Source: a virus. From it: a DNA stretch of 21,384 nt. The notes beneath the pieces were generated by a model. That model saw only the letters and a list, made by a program, of their open reading frames with translations. It was not told the DNA's origin and did no database searches. The position numbers and the translations under genes were made by a program. Below are positions 11,838-19,727 of the stretch, piece by piece (positions within the stretch are counted from its first letter, which is position 1; every line of letters begins with the position of its first letter). The stretch is taken from positions 1 to 21,384 of the IMG/VR virus record IMGVR_UViG_3300031951_001402; one strand, given 5' to 3'.

Positions 11838-13664
11838 TCAGACGCCGCAGACGGTCCAGTTGGCTCCGTTCCAAATGACGAAGCCAGAGAAGACGCCGCC
11901 ACCAACTGCGACGGCGCCAAAAGCAGGCGCCACCGATAGGTTGGTGCAGCGCGCCATCGTGCCGATGGGAGGGCCAGCGGGAAGGTTTGCAACCGTCGAC
12001 GACGGCACGCCGGGACCGACCGAGAAGCCATCGGCTGCGCTCGTCGGGTCGGTGCCCTTGATGCGGAGATTGCCCGTCGACGAGTCGACCCAGAGACGCC
12101 AGCCGCCAAGCTCAAAGACCTCGTTAACGCCAGCGCCGAGCAGGCGAAAGCGAAAGGCGTTGACGCTGCCGCCGACGGTAAACGTCGAGTACCCACCGCC
12201 GAAGTTAAGCGTCGTGGGGTCAGTGTAAGACGACGAGCGACTGAGAAAGACGGAGCCGCCATCGGGCAACACCTGCGTCAATGAGCTGCTTGCGTCGATC
12301 TTCGTGCCGACGAGCTTCGTGCAATTGACGATGCGCGTGCGAACGGCCGTCGCCGTTAGCGCGTAGGCGTCGGAGCCCGTGCAGTCGATCGAGCAGCCGT
12401 CGATGCTAAGGTCTTCGCAGGCGTTTCCGAAAATGCCAACGACCGTCGACGACGTGTTCTGCCCGACGAATGTGCAGCCGTAGGCGAGGCACGCGGTCGA
12501 CGTGCCCACGCCGCCGTCGACGCTGAGGTGCCGCGCAGTCGTGGTCGACGTCGTAGTCGTGAAGGTGCACCCAAGGAGGCGAATATCTCCAGCGCCGTCG
12601 CGCACGCTGACGTTGTACACCGCGTTCGAGCGGAACGAAGCGCCGGTCGCGGTCACGCCGCTCGGTGCCGCGCCACCATCGGCCGCGAAGTTGAGCCCGT
12701 GGCGCCCGTTCGACTCGAAGGTGCCGCCGACGATGGTCGTGAAGAAAGCCTCCTGACCGACGAGCACGCCGTCGAGGCCGCAGACACGCGCCCATACGTC
12801 GTTCAGCGCATTGTGCGCGCCGCGCTGGAGCTTGATGCCGTTCGTGCCGCAGCTAAGTAGCTCGATGCGCTCGAAGATGCTCTGCGACGTGTAGTCGCAG
12901 AAGATGCCGTCGCCGGAGCCGACGGTGCCTTGGATCGTCAAGTCGCAGACGTGCAGCGACACGTTGTAGAAAAGCAGGTTGCCGATCGACGTGATGCAGG
13001 GGCCTTGCCCGTAGTTGTGGATGATTGCGTTGCCGCGCCCCGCGCCCCTAAGCGTCTTCGCTGCTAGGACGTTGGGGATCTGAATCGCCCCGTTCGTCGT
13101 CGTTCCGTCGTTCGAGACGCGGTACGCGCCCTCGGGGAAATACACCTCGTCGGATGCAGCGATCGCCGCATTGATGGGAGCGGTCACGTCGATGAGCAGC
13201 GTGCCCGCTTGCACGTCGGCGATCTGCGCAGCGGTCATGAAGTCGAAGACGGACACCGACTCTTGCAGCTTGCTCGTGAGCGTGCGCGTCGTCGAGCCCG
13301 TGCCGCCTTCGGTGTAGTCTACACGGTCAGCGCTGATGCTGCCCGTCGTCGACGCGAGCGGGATGCGCACCGTCGAGTTGAGCGACGAGAAGACGAGCGT
13401 GTTGTCGGACTGATGCACCGCGACCGAGAAGTCGTCGGCGTCGACGTAGAGCCTGCACGCCGCGCCCTGGTACTGCGGGAAGCCGTTGAGCGTGCGCACC
13501 GGCTGCGCGACGGGAATCGTCAGCAGAGCGTCGACGTAGACCGGGATGGGGTTCGACTGCGCAGGGAAGCCAGCCGCGCCGAAGTAGAGAAACCCCGCGT
13601 CGAGCGGCTGCCCGTCGCGATCGTGAAACGTCGGGAATGGCTCGGAGACGGAAAAGGCGCTCAT
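11838..13664 (-). CDS. Tailspike / beta-helix receptor-binding protein with P22-type head-binding domain
   Basis: A 608-aa protein. Residues about 8-105 match the P22 tailspike head-binding domain layout: a strand FPTFHDRDGQPLDAGFLYFG, then NPIPVYVDALLTIPVAQPV, LNGFPQYQG and CRLYVDADDFSVAVHQSDN. Residues about 140-460 are rich in short strand/turn repeats with N, G and T (DLTIQGTVGSGDGIF, GGTFESNGRHGLNF, GCTFVGQNTS), typical of a parallel beta-helix that binds or cleaves surface polysaccharide. The C-terminal 150 residues form a separate strand-rich domain. The start overlaps the stop of the ejection gene upstream (ATGA). Catalytic residues cannot be read by eye. Confidence 0.85.
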   Translation of the reverse strand: MSAFSVSEPFPTFHDRDGQPLDAGFLYFGAAGFPAQSNPIPVYVDALLTIPVAQPVRTLNGFPQYQGAACRLYVDADDFSVAVHQSDNTLVFSSLNSTVRIPLASTTGSISADRVDYTEGGTGSTTRTLTSKLQESVSVFDFMTAAQIADVQAGTLLIDVTAPINAAIAASDEVYFPEGAYRVSNDGTTTNGAIQIPNVLAAKTLRGAGRGNAIIHNYGQGPCITSIGNLLFYNVSLHVCDLTIQGTVGSGDGIFCDYTSQSIFERIELLSCGTNGIKLQRGAHNALNDVWARVCGLDGVLVGQEAFFTTIVGGTFESNGRHGLNFAADGGAAPSGVTATGASFRSNAVYNVSVRDGAGDIRLLGCTFTTTTSTTTARHLSVDGGVGTSTACLAYGCTFVGQNTSSTVVGIFGNACEDLSIDGCSIDCTGSDAYALTATAVRTRIVNCTKLVGTKIDASSSLTQVLPDGGSVFLSRSSSYTDPTTLNFGGGYSTFTVGGSVNAFRFRLLGAGVNEVFELGGWRLWVDSSTGNLRIKGTDPTSAADGFSVGPGVPSSTVANLPAGPPIGTMARCTNLSVAPAFGAVAVGGGVFSGFVIWNGANWTVCGV

Positions 13665-15757
13665 GGGGTCGGTTGCTCCTCGGGTGTCGTCGTGCGCGCG
13701 GTCATTGCGCCGCTGATGCGCTTCAGAATGGCGGCTTCTTCGGGGCTGCCGACCTTCGTCGACGGGATTCGTAGCAGAAGATTGCGCACCATGGGCGACT
13801 CGTAGAGGCGAGCCATAAGGCCAGCGCCGCCGAGGGCTGCTGCGCCGCCGAGCGCGCTGCCACTCACCTGACCGGCCGCAAGCGCGGTAGCGGCAGGCAC
13901 GGCTTGCTGACCCGTGTTCGTCATCACACTGGCCTCTGCGGCGCGGCGCGTTGCGCCGAGCACGCGCGTAAGTCCTTCGATGCGTCGCTTGTCGTCGCCC
14001 TTGAAGAAGACGCCAAACTGAGGCCCGAGCTTGTCGACTTGCGAGACGAACCGCTCGACGCTCAGCACGTCGTTCGTCGTAGCCTTCTCTGCTGCGTGAG
14101 CGAGCAGTGCGGCCTTTGCGTTCTCTCGCCCTGCGTCGCTCAGGTTGCGGTAGAGAAGCCGCACGTCGCTTGGCTTCGACGAGAAGAGGATTCCGCGAAT
14201 CGCTTCCGGCGTTTCGGTGCCCTTTTCGAGCGCAGACTTAAGCGCGCCATTCTTAAGCTCGCCAGCCATCGACGCGAGCTTCTTGTTCGCGTCGGTCCAC
14301 TTCGCGATGTCTTGCGGCTGTCCGTTGTCGCGGATGAAGGCGCCCATGTCGTCGCGCAGCGCGCCGTAGATGGAGGAGAGTGCCTTCTCGCCAGTCGATC
14401 GCACGCTCGCAAGTTCCGGGGCCTTGAACGCCTCGCCGAGTTGCTTGCGCAAGTCTTCGATGTTCGTGAGGTTTTGCCCTTGAATCGACTGCTTCCAGTC
14501 TTCGAGGCGCTCGATGACCGGGCGAAGCTCCTTTGTCTTCAGCGCAGTGAGCTTGCCGATCTGCTGATCGATTGCCGCGATTGCGCCGGGGACCGGAACG
14601 GTGCCAGCCTGCGAAAGCCGGTTGATCACATCGGTCTTCTGTGATGCGTACTTGCTGAGCGACCCGCCGCGCGTTGCCTGGAGATCGACCATCACCGCAT
14701 CGGATGCCTGCGCAGCGGAGCTTGCTCCAAAGTCGTTGAGAACGTCACGCACTGCGCTGATGCGCGCTTCCTGCTGCGCTTGACGCACAGGGCCAGTGCC
14801 GACAACAGGCACGCGCTCGCCGAGCGCCTGCGCAGCCTTGCCTGCGAACGTGCGCGGCGGCGCAACGTCGCTTGTCATCAGAGGGACGCCGACCTTCTCG
14901 GCTTCGGTGACGAGCGCCCGCTCTGCGGCGTTCGCCTGCGCTGCCGGAATGACTTGCGTGCGCGCAGCTCGGGAGCCAGCCATGCCGCCGATGAGCGCTG
15001 CGGCAGCCTGGCCAGCGGCCCCGAGGCCGAGTTCGGATGCCGCCTGCGCAGCGAGGCCGGAACCAACGCCGCCCGCAAGCTGTGCGGCAGGCTGTTCGGC
15101 GAGCATCGCACCCGCAGCCTGCGCGACTGGAGCGGCGCTCTTCATGAGCGCCTGGCCTGCGCCGACGCCAGTAGCCACGTCTGCCGCGCTGCCAGCCGCC
15201 GACTGAAAGAGTCGCTCGATCGCCGTGGTTGGCTCTGCGACGCCTGCGCGCGTCATGAGTTCGTTCAGCTTCTCGACGAACGGCTGATCGACGCCGAGCA
15301 CCTTTGACGCGAGGAGAGCGCCGCCGCCAAGCGCCGCGCCGACGGGTGCGGCAACACCGACGAGCGGGGCCGCAAGCGCGCCCGCGCCCGCCAGGACGGC
15401 AGCAGGGGCGATGCCGCGCGAGATTGCGCCACCAATGCCCGCGAGCGTCGTCTCAGGCTCTACGACCTGCCCTGCGCCCTCGGGAAGCCCCGTAGGCGTG
15501 CCCGCGCGCGGCGTTGCGTAGGTCGGCTCGATGCCGACAGGCGCGGCTGGTCCGCCGCCGTACTTCGTGTACGATTCGCGCGCTTGCTCGAATTTGGTCG
15601 GAGGCGCTGCGGCGGGAGCGGCTTGCGCCTGCGTAGCTCCCGCACTCGCAGAGCGCGCAGCCTGGTAGGCCTTCGCCACCGTGTCGAACTCGGGCGTGCC
15701 CTTCTTCGATGCGTTGGCGACAATCCACGCGGCGTAGTCCTCGGCGCTTGCCATCAT
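13661..15757 (-). CDS. DNA ejection / internal virion protein (P22 gp16 position)
   Basis: 698 residues; the first of two ATGs (15757 and 15754) is used. The N-terminus AEDYAAWIVANASKKGTPEF and following AKAYQAAR is a motif seen at the start of podovirus injection proteins. Residues about 100-260 are Ala/Gly-rich with several hydrophobic stretches (GIAPAAVLAGAGALAAPLVG and others) that could insert into the host membrane. Residues about 380-600 are helical and coiled-coil-like. The C-terminus holds RNLLLRIPSTKVGSPEEA, a common closing motif. It follows gp7- and gp20-like genes as gp16 does in P22, so it probably enters the host envelope to form the DNA channel. Role inferred from order and composition. 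Confidence 0.75.
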   Translation of the reverse strand: MMASAEDYAAWIVANASKKGTPEFDTVAKAYQAARSASAGATQAQAAPAAAPPTKFEQARESYTKYGGGPAAPVGIEPTYATPRAGTPTGLPEGAGQVVEPETTLAGIGGAISRGIAPAAVLAGAGALAAPLVGVAAPVGAALGGGALLASKVLGVDQPFVEKLNELMTRAGVAEPTTAIERLFQSAAGSAADVATGVGAGQALMKSAAPVAQAAGAMLAEQPAAQLAGGVGSGLAAQAASELGLGAAGQAAAALIGGMAGSRAARTQVIPAAQANAAERALVTEAEKVGVPLMTSDVAPPRTFAGKAAQALGERVPVVGTGPVRQAQQEARISAVRDVLNDFGASSAAQASDAVMVDLQATRGGSLSKYASQKTDVINRLSQAGTVPVPGAIAAIDQQIGKLTALKTKELRPVIERLEDWKQSIQGQNLTNIEDLRKQLGEAFKAPELASVRSTGEKALSSIYGALRDDMGAFIRDNGQPQDIAKWTDANKKLASMAGELKNGALKSALEKGTETPEAIRGILFSSKPSDVRLLYRNLSDAGRENAKAALLAHAAEKATTNDVLSVERFVSQVDKLGPQFGVFFKGDDKRRIEGLTRVLGATRRAAEASVMTNTGQQAVPAATALAAGQVSGSALGGAAALGGAGLMARLYESPMVRNLLLRIPSTKVGSPEEAAILKRISGAMTARTTTPEEQPTP

Positions 15758-17097
15758 TTGCCTCCGCGAAGAATTGCATCAGCAGCGTCGAAGACGCCAG
15801 CCGCAGGAGCCGCAGCGCCAGCGCTTCCGCCTCCCATCGACTGCATTTTTTCCATCGCCTTGCGCGTGGTCTCTTCGATGTACTGGATGTTTTTCTGAAG
15901 ACGCTCGGGCGACTGCGTGAGGCTCAGGCTCGCAACAGATGCAGCAAGGCGATCGCCTTCTTTTTCAGAAAGCGCGCCCATGCCCTTCATGTTCTTGATT
16001 TGCTGCAAGAACACTTGGTCATTTAGAGTTTTAATTGCATTTTCAGTATCGGCTGATTCTGGTGAAGTGGTTGGAAACTTGCTTCGAATAGGGCCAGCCA
16101 CATTGGCGAGAGTTTTGAAGTCTCCGACCTTCACGGTCTTGCCTTCTTTGTCTTTCACGTCGCCCCGAATGAGCGCAACCGTGTCAAGCACCCGCTGCCC
16201 TGCGTCGAGCACGCCTGCTGCGCCGCCTTCGCCACGCTTCTTTGCGGCTTCGGCGAGTTCGCTTTGCGTCTGCGCTGCGAGAAGCGCGACCTGTCCCGGC
16301 TCCATCGCGTCGATGTGCTGAATGTCGCGAAGCGTCCTCTTTGCGCTTGCGTACGATGCGCCTGCGGATGCCCTTGCGCTATCGGTCTGCGCCTTCTTCA
16401 TCGCGATCTCAGCGTCGCGCATCTTCTGCTCGGTCGCTGCGATGATCTCGGCGGTCTTGCCCTCGGCGATGGCCTTGGCAATCTTGCCAGGGGCCATGGC
16501 TTCGCTCGTTCGCATCTCCGACTGCGCTGCGACGTTGTTGATGAACTCTTTTCCGCCAGGCAACGCGGCGAGCGTCGTTCCGACGAAGAGTTCAGCCTGA
16601 TCGGGGGCGATGGCAGCCATCTCGGCGGCGTTCTCGTACGCCCTCGCGTTCGCTTCGTCGCCAGCGTTGCGCGACGCATCCGCGCGCTGACGGAGAAGCG
16701 TGTTCGCCGTCTCGCGATCGCCGGATCGAAGCGCGCTGAACACCTGCCCACCGAAGAGCAGCTCTTGCTGTTGCTGCTGCTTCGTCTTCGCGTCGAATCC
16801 TGCGCGAATGTTCTCGGCCTGCTCCTTCGGTAGCGTCGCCGTCAGCTTCTCGTAATCGGCTGCGGTGCGCTTCTCGCTCGGGATGTCGTAGAACGCCTTC
16901 ACCGCCGCTTGCTGCTGCGCTTGAAGCGCGGCTTTGGCCTGGAGCGCCTGGTTTTCCAAAAGCGTCTGCTGACGCTGCGCCGCCGTGAGGTCTGCGCGCT
17001 CCATCAGTCCGGCGAGCTGCACGCCTTGCTGAAGGCCGCTCGTCACGGCTTCGGCTGGATTCGGTACGTTTAGCGTATAGTTGAACGGTTGCGTCAT
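15754..17097 (-). CDS. DNA transfer / ejection protein (P22 gp20 position)
   Basis: 447 aa. ATG 17097 is preferred because GAGGGAACC lies just upstream; a GTG at 17112 overlapping the previous stop would add five residues. N-terminal YTLNVPNPAEAVTSGLQQGV is typical of phage ejection proteins. The rest is helical, rich in Ala, Gln and Glu (QQTLLENQALQAKAALQAQQ). A conserved patch FLQQIKNMKGMGALSEKEG lies in the C-terminal third. The P22 counterpart by order and size is gp20, a protein ejected with the DNA. The DNA encoding residues around the patch (16021-16080) is clearly AT-richer than the rest of the gene. Confidence 0.75.
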   Translation of the reverse strand: MTQPFNYTLNVPNPAEAVTSGLQQGVQLAGLMERADLTAAQRQQTLLENQALQAKAALQAQQQAAVKAFYDIPSEKRTAADYEKLTATLPKEQAENIRAGFDAKTKQQQQQELLFGGQVFSALRSGDRETANTLLRQRADASRNAGDEANARAYENAAEMAAIAPDQAELFVGTTLAALPGGKEFINNVAAQSEMRTSEAMAPGKIAKAIAEGKTAEIIAATEQKMRDAEIAMKKAQTDSARASAGASYASAKRTLRDIQHIDAMEPGQVALLAAQTQSELAEAAKKRGEGGAAGVLDAGQRVLDTVALIRGDVKDKEGKTVKVGDFKTLANVAGPIRSKFPTTSPESADTENAIKTLNDQVFLQQIKNMKGMGALSEKEGDRLAASVASLSLTQSPERLQKNIQYIEETTRKAMEKMQSMGGGSAGAAAPAAGVFDAADAILRGGK

Positions 17098-17108
17098 GGT
17101 TCCCTCGT

Positions 17109-17774
17109 TCACGCCTTCGGGGCGAACGGCCCCTTACCCATCGCCCCGAGCCCGCCAAGCGTGCCGAGTGCGCCGCCGACGCCGCCGAAGAGGTTCGACA
17201 TGCCCTGACCCTGCGCCATCGCTGCACCGGCCTGCGCTTGCCCCATGGCGCCAAGTTGGCCCATGACGCCCTGCGTGCCCTGCTGACCGTAGCCTGCTGC
17301 GCCGAGTGCGCTCTGCTGGCCCATGCCTGCGAGCCCGCCGAGCTGGCCCATCTGCTGCTGGATGAGCTGCGAGAGCAGTTGCGGGCGGAACTCCGCAAGC
17401 GCGGCTTGCGTGTTGCCGCCGCGAAGGCCGCCGGTCGCCGATGCGTTTTGAAGGATGGCCGATTCGCCCTGCTGCATCATCGCCTGGAACTGCGGCGACG
17501 ATTCGAGCTGCGCGATCGCCGCTTGCTGCGCCTCGGGTCCGCCGAGGCCGAGCAGGTTCTGCTGAGCGGTGAGCGCGCCTTGCCCCGCTTGCATGTAGGG
17601 TGCAAGGAGGCGCTCCATCTCGGCCTGCTGGCGACGCTGTTCGGCGATCGCGGCCTGCGACGCTTCGCGCTGCGCGCCCGACGCTTCCTCGGCGGCGCTC
17701 TTCTGCGAGAAGTACCCGCCGATTCCAGTGATGAGCGAGCCGCCAATGACGGATGCGGAAATAGGCTCAGGCAT
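17109..17774 (-). CDS. DNA transfer protein (P22 gp7-like)
   Basis: 221 aa from ATG 17774 after AAGGAGTTCGA. The pattern is recognisable as the phage DNA transfer protein family: a hydrophobic start (SASVIGGSLITGIGGYFSQK), a charged coiled coil with RRQQAEMERLLAPYMQAG, then LESSPQFQAMMQQGESAILQ, ASATGGLRGGNTQAAL and LSQLIQQQMGQLGGLAGMGQ. The C-terminal 80 residues are Gly/Gln/Met-rich. In P22, gp7 is a virion protein released into the cell during DNA ejection. Size and place (before the gp20- and gp16-like genes) agree. Overlaps the upstream gene by 8 nt. Confidence 0.82.
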   Translation of the reverse strand: MPEPISASVIGGSLITGIGGYFSQKSAAEEASGAQREASQAAIAEQRRQQAEMERLLAPYMQAGQGALTAQQNLLGLGGPEAQQAAIAQLESSPQFQAMMQQGESAILQNASATGGLRGGNTQAALAEFRPQLLSQLIQQQMGQLGGLAGMGQQSALGAAGYGQQGTQGVMGQLGAMGQAQAGAAMAQGQGMSNLFGGVGGALGTLGGLGAMGKGPFAPKA

Positions 17775-18225
17775 GTTCGAACTCCTTCAAGTAGTCGTCG
17801 AGCGTCTCGCCGTAGAGGTGCATGACGATGTGCGCTTTCGACTGGGCGACGGTGGGACCGTAGCAGAGATTGAGCACGACGAGCACCAGGTCGTAGAAGC
17901 TCGCGCGCCAGGCGAAGGACCGAGCATCGGCGAATCCGTCGCGCTCTGCGCGGTCGGATGCTTGCCACTTCAGGATCGCCGTCGAGAGCGCCCCGCCGAG
18001 CGCGTGCGCGTGCGCGAGAAAGAACGGGTGACAAGGCAGCGCGACGAGCGCGTTCCAGATGAGCGCGTCGAGGTCTGCGCGCTTCACCTCGTCACCGTCG
18101 GCGAAGTCGTCGAACGTCTGAATCGAACGCCACACGAGCAGGAGCCACTCGCACGCCGACGGCGGCAGCGAGAGCACCTCTCGAAAGCAATAGTCGAGCG
18201 ATTCGGACGGTTCGACGGCGCTCAT
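17767..18225 (-). CDS. Conserved virion-module protein (P22 gp14 position), 152 aa
   Basis: ATG 18225 is chosen because it overlaps the previous stop (TGATG); an in-frame upstream start is a shadow. The product is helical with SLPPSACEWLLLVWRSIQTF, then DDFADGDEVKRADLDALIWN, a cluster LPCHPFFLAHAHAL, and FYDLVLVVLNLCYGP. The WLLLVW...Q..DD..DGD pattern recurs in podovirus late genes of this position. P22 places gp14 (of similar size as I remember) just before gp7. Functional proof is absent. The DD..DGD cluster could bind metal, but no enzyme family is matched. Confidence 0.65.
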   Translation of the reverse strand: MSAVEPSESLDYCFREVLSLPPSACEWLLLVWRSIQTFDDFADGDEVKRADLDALIWNALVALPCHPFFLAHAHALGGALSTAILKWQASDRAERDGFADARSFAWRASFYDLVLVVLNLCYGPTVAQSKAHIVMHLYGETLDDYLKEFEHA

Positions 18226-18599
18226 CAATCGCCCCCGAATTCCTTCTCTTCCCACGCCTGGCAGCTGCGCAGGTCGTGGCAGACGAACGAGAACTTCGTG
18301 CAGAAGCCACGGAAGCCCGCGCCGACGTCGAACGAGTTCCAGGGGATGCGCTCCATCTTGAGCTGCGTCCCCGGCGTGTTGTCATAGTACTCGCAGTTGG
18401 AGCAGCGACGGCGGCGCGCTTCGGCCTCGTCGACTTGCATCGTCTTCGCGAGTGCGCGCCAGTACTCGCCGTTTGCGCCGCGCTCGTTCGACGGCTGCTC
18501 GGGACCGAGCTGCCAGTCTTGGATCACCATGAGCGTGTTCCTCTTGTTCTCGCTCGTCGACGGGAACGGCTTTTCGACGGGAATTCCGAGCATCATCAT
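18225..18599 (-). CDS. Conserved cysteine-rich virion-module protein (124 aa)
   Basis: The first of three adjacent ATGs (18599) follows GAGGTG. Conserved-looking stretches: MVIQDWQLGPEQPSNERGAN, EYWRALAKTMQV, CSNCEYYDNTPG, MERIPWNSFD, GFRGFCTKF and CQAWEEKEFGGD. Cysteines C66, C69, C100, C107 and C113 suggest one metal site. I recall this block from many podovirus structural regions next to DNA transfer genes, but no function is established. The upstream gap has a 10-bp palindrome CTCAATTGAG (18609-18618) that includes part of the ribosome site, which could mask it. Confidence 0.68.
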   Translation of the reverse strand: MMMLGIPVEKPFPSTSENKRNTLMVIQDWQLGPEQPSNERGANGEYWRALAKTMQVDEAEARRRRCSNCEYYDNTPGTQLKMERIPWNSFDVGAGFRGFCTKFSFVCHDLRSCQAWEEKEFGGD

Positions 18600-18625
18600 T
18601 GTCTGCACCTCAATTGAGCGCGTCG

Positions 18626-18946
18626 TCAGGTGAATTGAACGCCGTTCGCGGACCCGTAGAGCACGCCTGCGACGCTGCACGAGTACTGCACGACCTCGCC
18701 GGGCATGAGCAGCGCGCCGATGACCTCGGGGCAGAGGTACGTTTCGCCAGGAAGGATGGTCTTGTCCTTGATGCGCGGCGACGCGCTAGCGGGGCCAAGC
18801 CACACGGAGAGCGTCACGTTCGCCGTGTTGTCGTTCGTGAAGGCCATGTAGTCGATGCGCGTCTTCGCGGCGTTCGACGTGTACGCGGTGCCCTTCACGT
18901 TCGGCACGAAGCCGGGGGCGATGATCTGCGAGGGAGTGACGGCCAT
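18626..18946 (-). CDS. Small beta-rich virion-module protein (106 aa)
   Basis: ATG 18946 follows GAGGCGCGC. The product is strand-rich, with TSNAAKTRIDYMAFTNDNTA, VTLSVWLGP, KDKTILPGETYLCPEVIG and VQYSCSVAGVLYGSANGVQF. The pattern looks like an Ig-like or jelly-roll fold as seen in small phage decoration or tail accessory proteins. No signal or membrane segment. It sits between the needle-like protein and the cysteine-rich protein. Structural role inferred from context only. Confidence 0.62.
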   Translation of the reverse strand: MAVTPSQIIAPGFVPNVKGTAYTSNAAKTRIDYMAFTNDNTANVTLSVWLGPASASPRIKDKTILPGETYLCPEVIGALLMPGEVVQYSCSVAGVLYGSANGVQFT

Positions 18947-18953
18947 GCGCGCC

Positions 18954-19727
18954 TCAGATGTCGTTGGTTACGGTCAGGATAACGGAAGGAATCTCAGGGA
19001 CAACGCCCGCCGCTGGGAAGTGCTCCATGCGGACTGACACGTTGTCGACGGCGTACATCAACTCGAAGTAGTCGCCAGGCTTCAGCTCTAGCACCCAGTT
19101 CCACGCCGCGACCAGCTCCGCGTCGTTACCTTGCAGCCGCACCTGAGAGGCCGAGTCGGGCACGTCGACGCCGGAGATGCGCGGCCAAATCCACATGATG
19201 CGCGCGTTCGGTGCCGTGTTGTCGAGCTGCGCGGAAAACTGGAAGTTGTAGAAGTTGCCGTCGGCGACGTAGATGCGCGAGGTGTTCACCGCGTCGCGCC
19301 AAACGCCGCGCTCTACGTCCACCGTGTCGAAGGTGACGGGATAAGCCACGTTTGGCAACAGGGCCACCTGGTCGACGTTCGAAGAGAACGTGCCGAGCCC
19401 CTTGCGCTTCAGCGGCACGATCGGAGGCAACGTCGCCCCGACCATCGCCAGCTCAGAAACGGCGTTTAGCGCGCGTTCGGCAGCCTGGGCGATGGCGAGG
19501 GCGTTCGAGGCTTCAATCGCCCCGTCTTGGGCCAATTGCGCGACGACACCGGCCAGTTTGTTGACGCCTGCGAGCGCCGCACCGGCGTCGAGCGTCACCG
19601 CGTCGAGGCCCGTCGTCTGAATCTCGTCGACCGTCGAGAAGAGAAGCTCGAATTGACGGATCTGCTCGTGCTCGACGAGGAACTTTGCGAGCTGGTCGCG
19701 GGTGAGGCCAAGGCGTCGAATCGTCAT
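18954..19727 (-). CDS. Tail needle- or adaptor-like virion protein (P22 gp26 position), 257 aa
   Basis: ATG 19727 overlaps the stop of the gp10-like gene; the longer frame to 19784 is a shadow. Residues 1-35 (GLTRDQLAKFLVEHEQIRQF then ELLF) match an N-terminal motif common in phage tail and prophage structural proteins. Residues about 36-110 are an Ala-rich helical or coiled segment. Residues 125-257 form a strand-rich domain with VADGNFYNFQFSAQLDNT, WNWVLELKPGDYFELMYAVD and SVILTVTND. A helical stalk with a C-terminal jelly-roll is also how Sf6-type tail needles are built, and P22 has gp26 right after gp10. Needle identity is a reasoned guess. Confidence 0.62.
   Translation of the reverse strand: MTIRRLGLTRDQLAKFLVEHEQIRQFELLFSTVDEIQTTGLDAVTLDAGAALAGVNKLAGVVAQLAQDGAIEASNALAIAQAAERALNAVSELAMVGATLPPIVPLKRKGLGTFSSNVDQVALLPNVAYPVTFDTVDVERGVWRDAVNTSRIYVADGNFYNFQFSAQLDNTAPNARIMWIWPRISGVDVPDSASQVRLQGNDAELVAAWNWVLELKPGDYFELMYAVDNVSVRMEHFPAAGVVPEIPSVILTVTNDI

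Noticed and set aside
17150-17420. Possible tandem repeat or CRISPR-like region in the gp7-like gene
   Set aside because: The repeats are short, irregular Gly/Gln/Met codon runs of a low-complexity protein tail, without constant repeat length or spacers.
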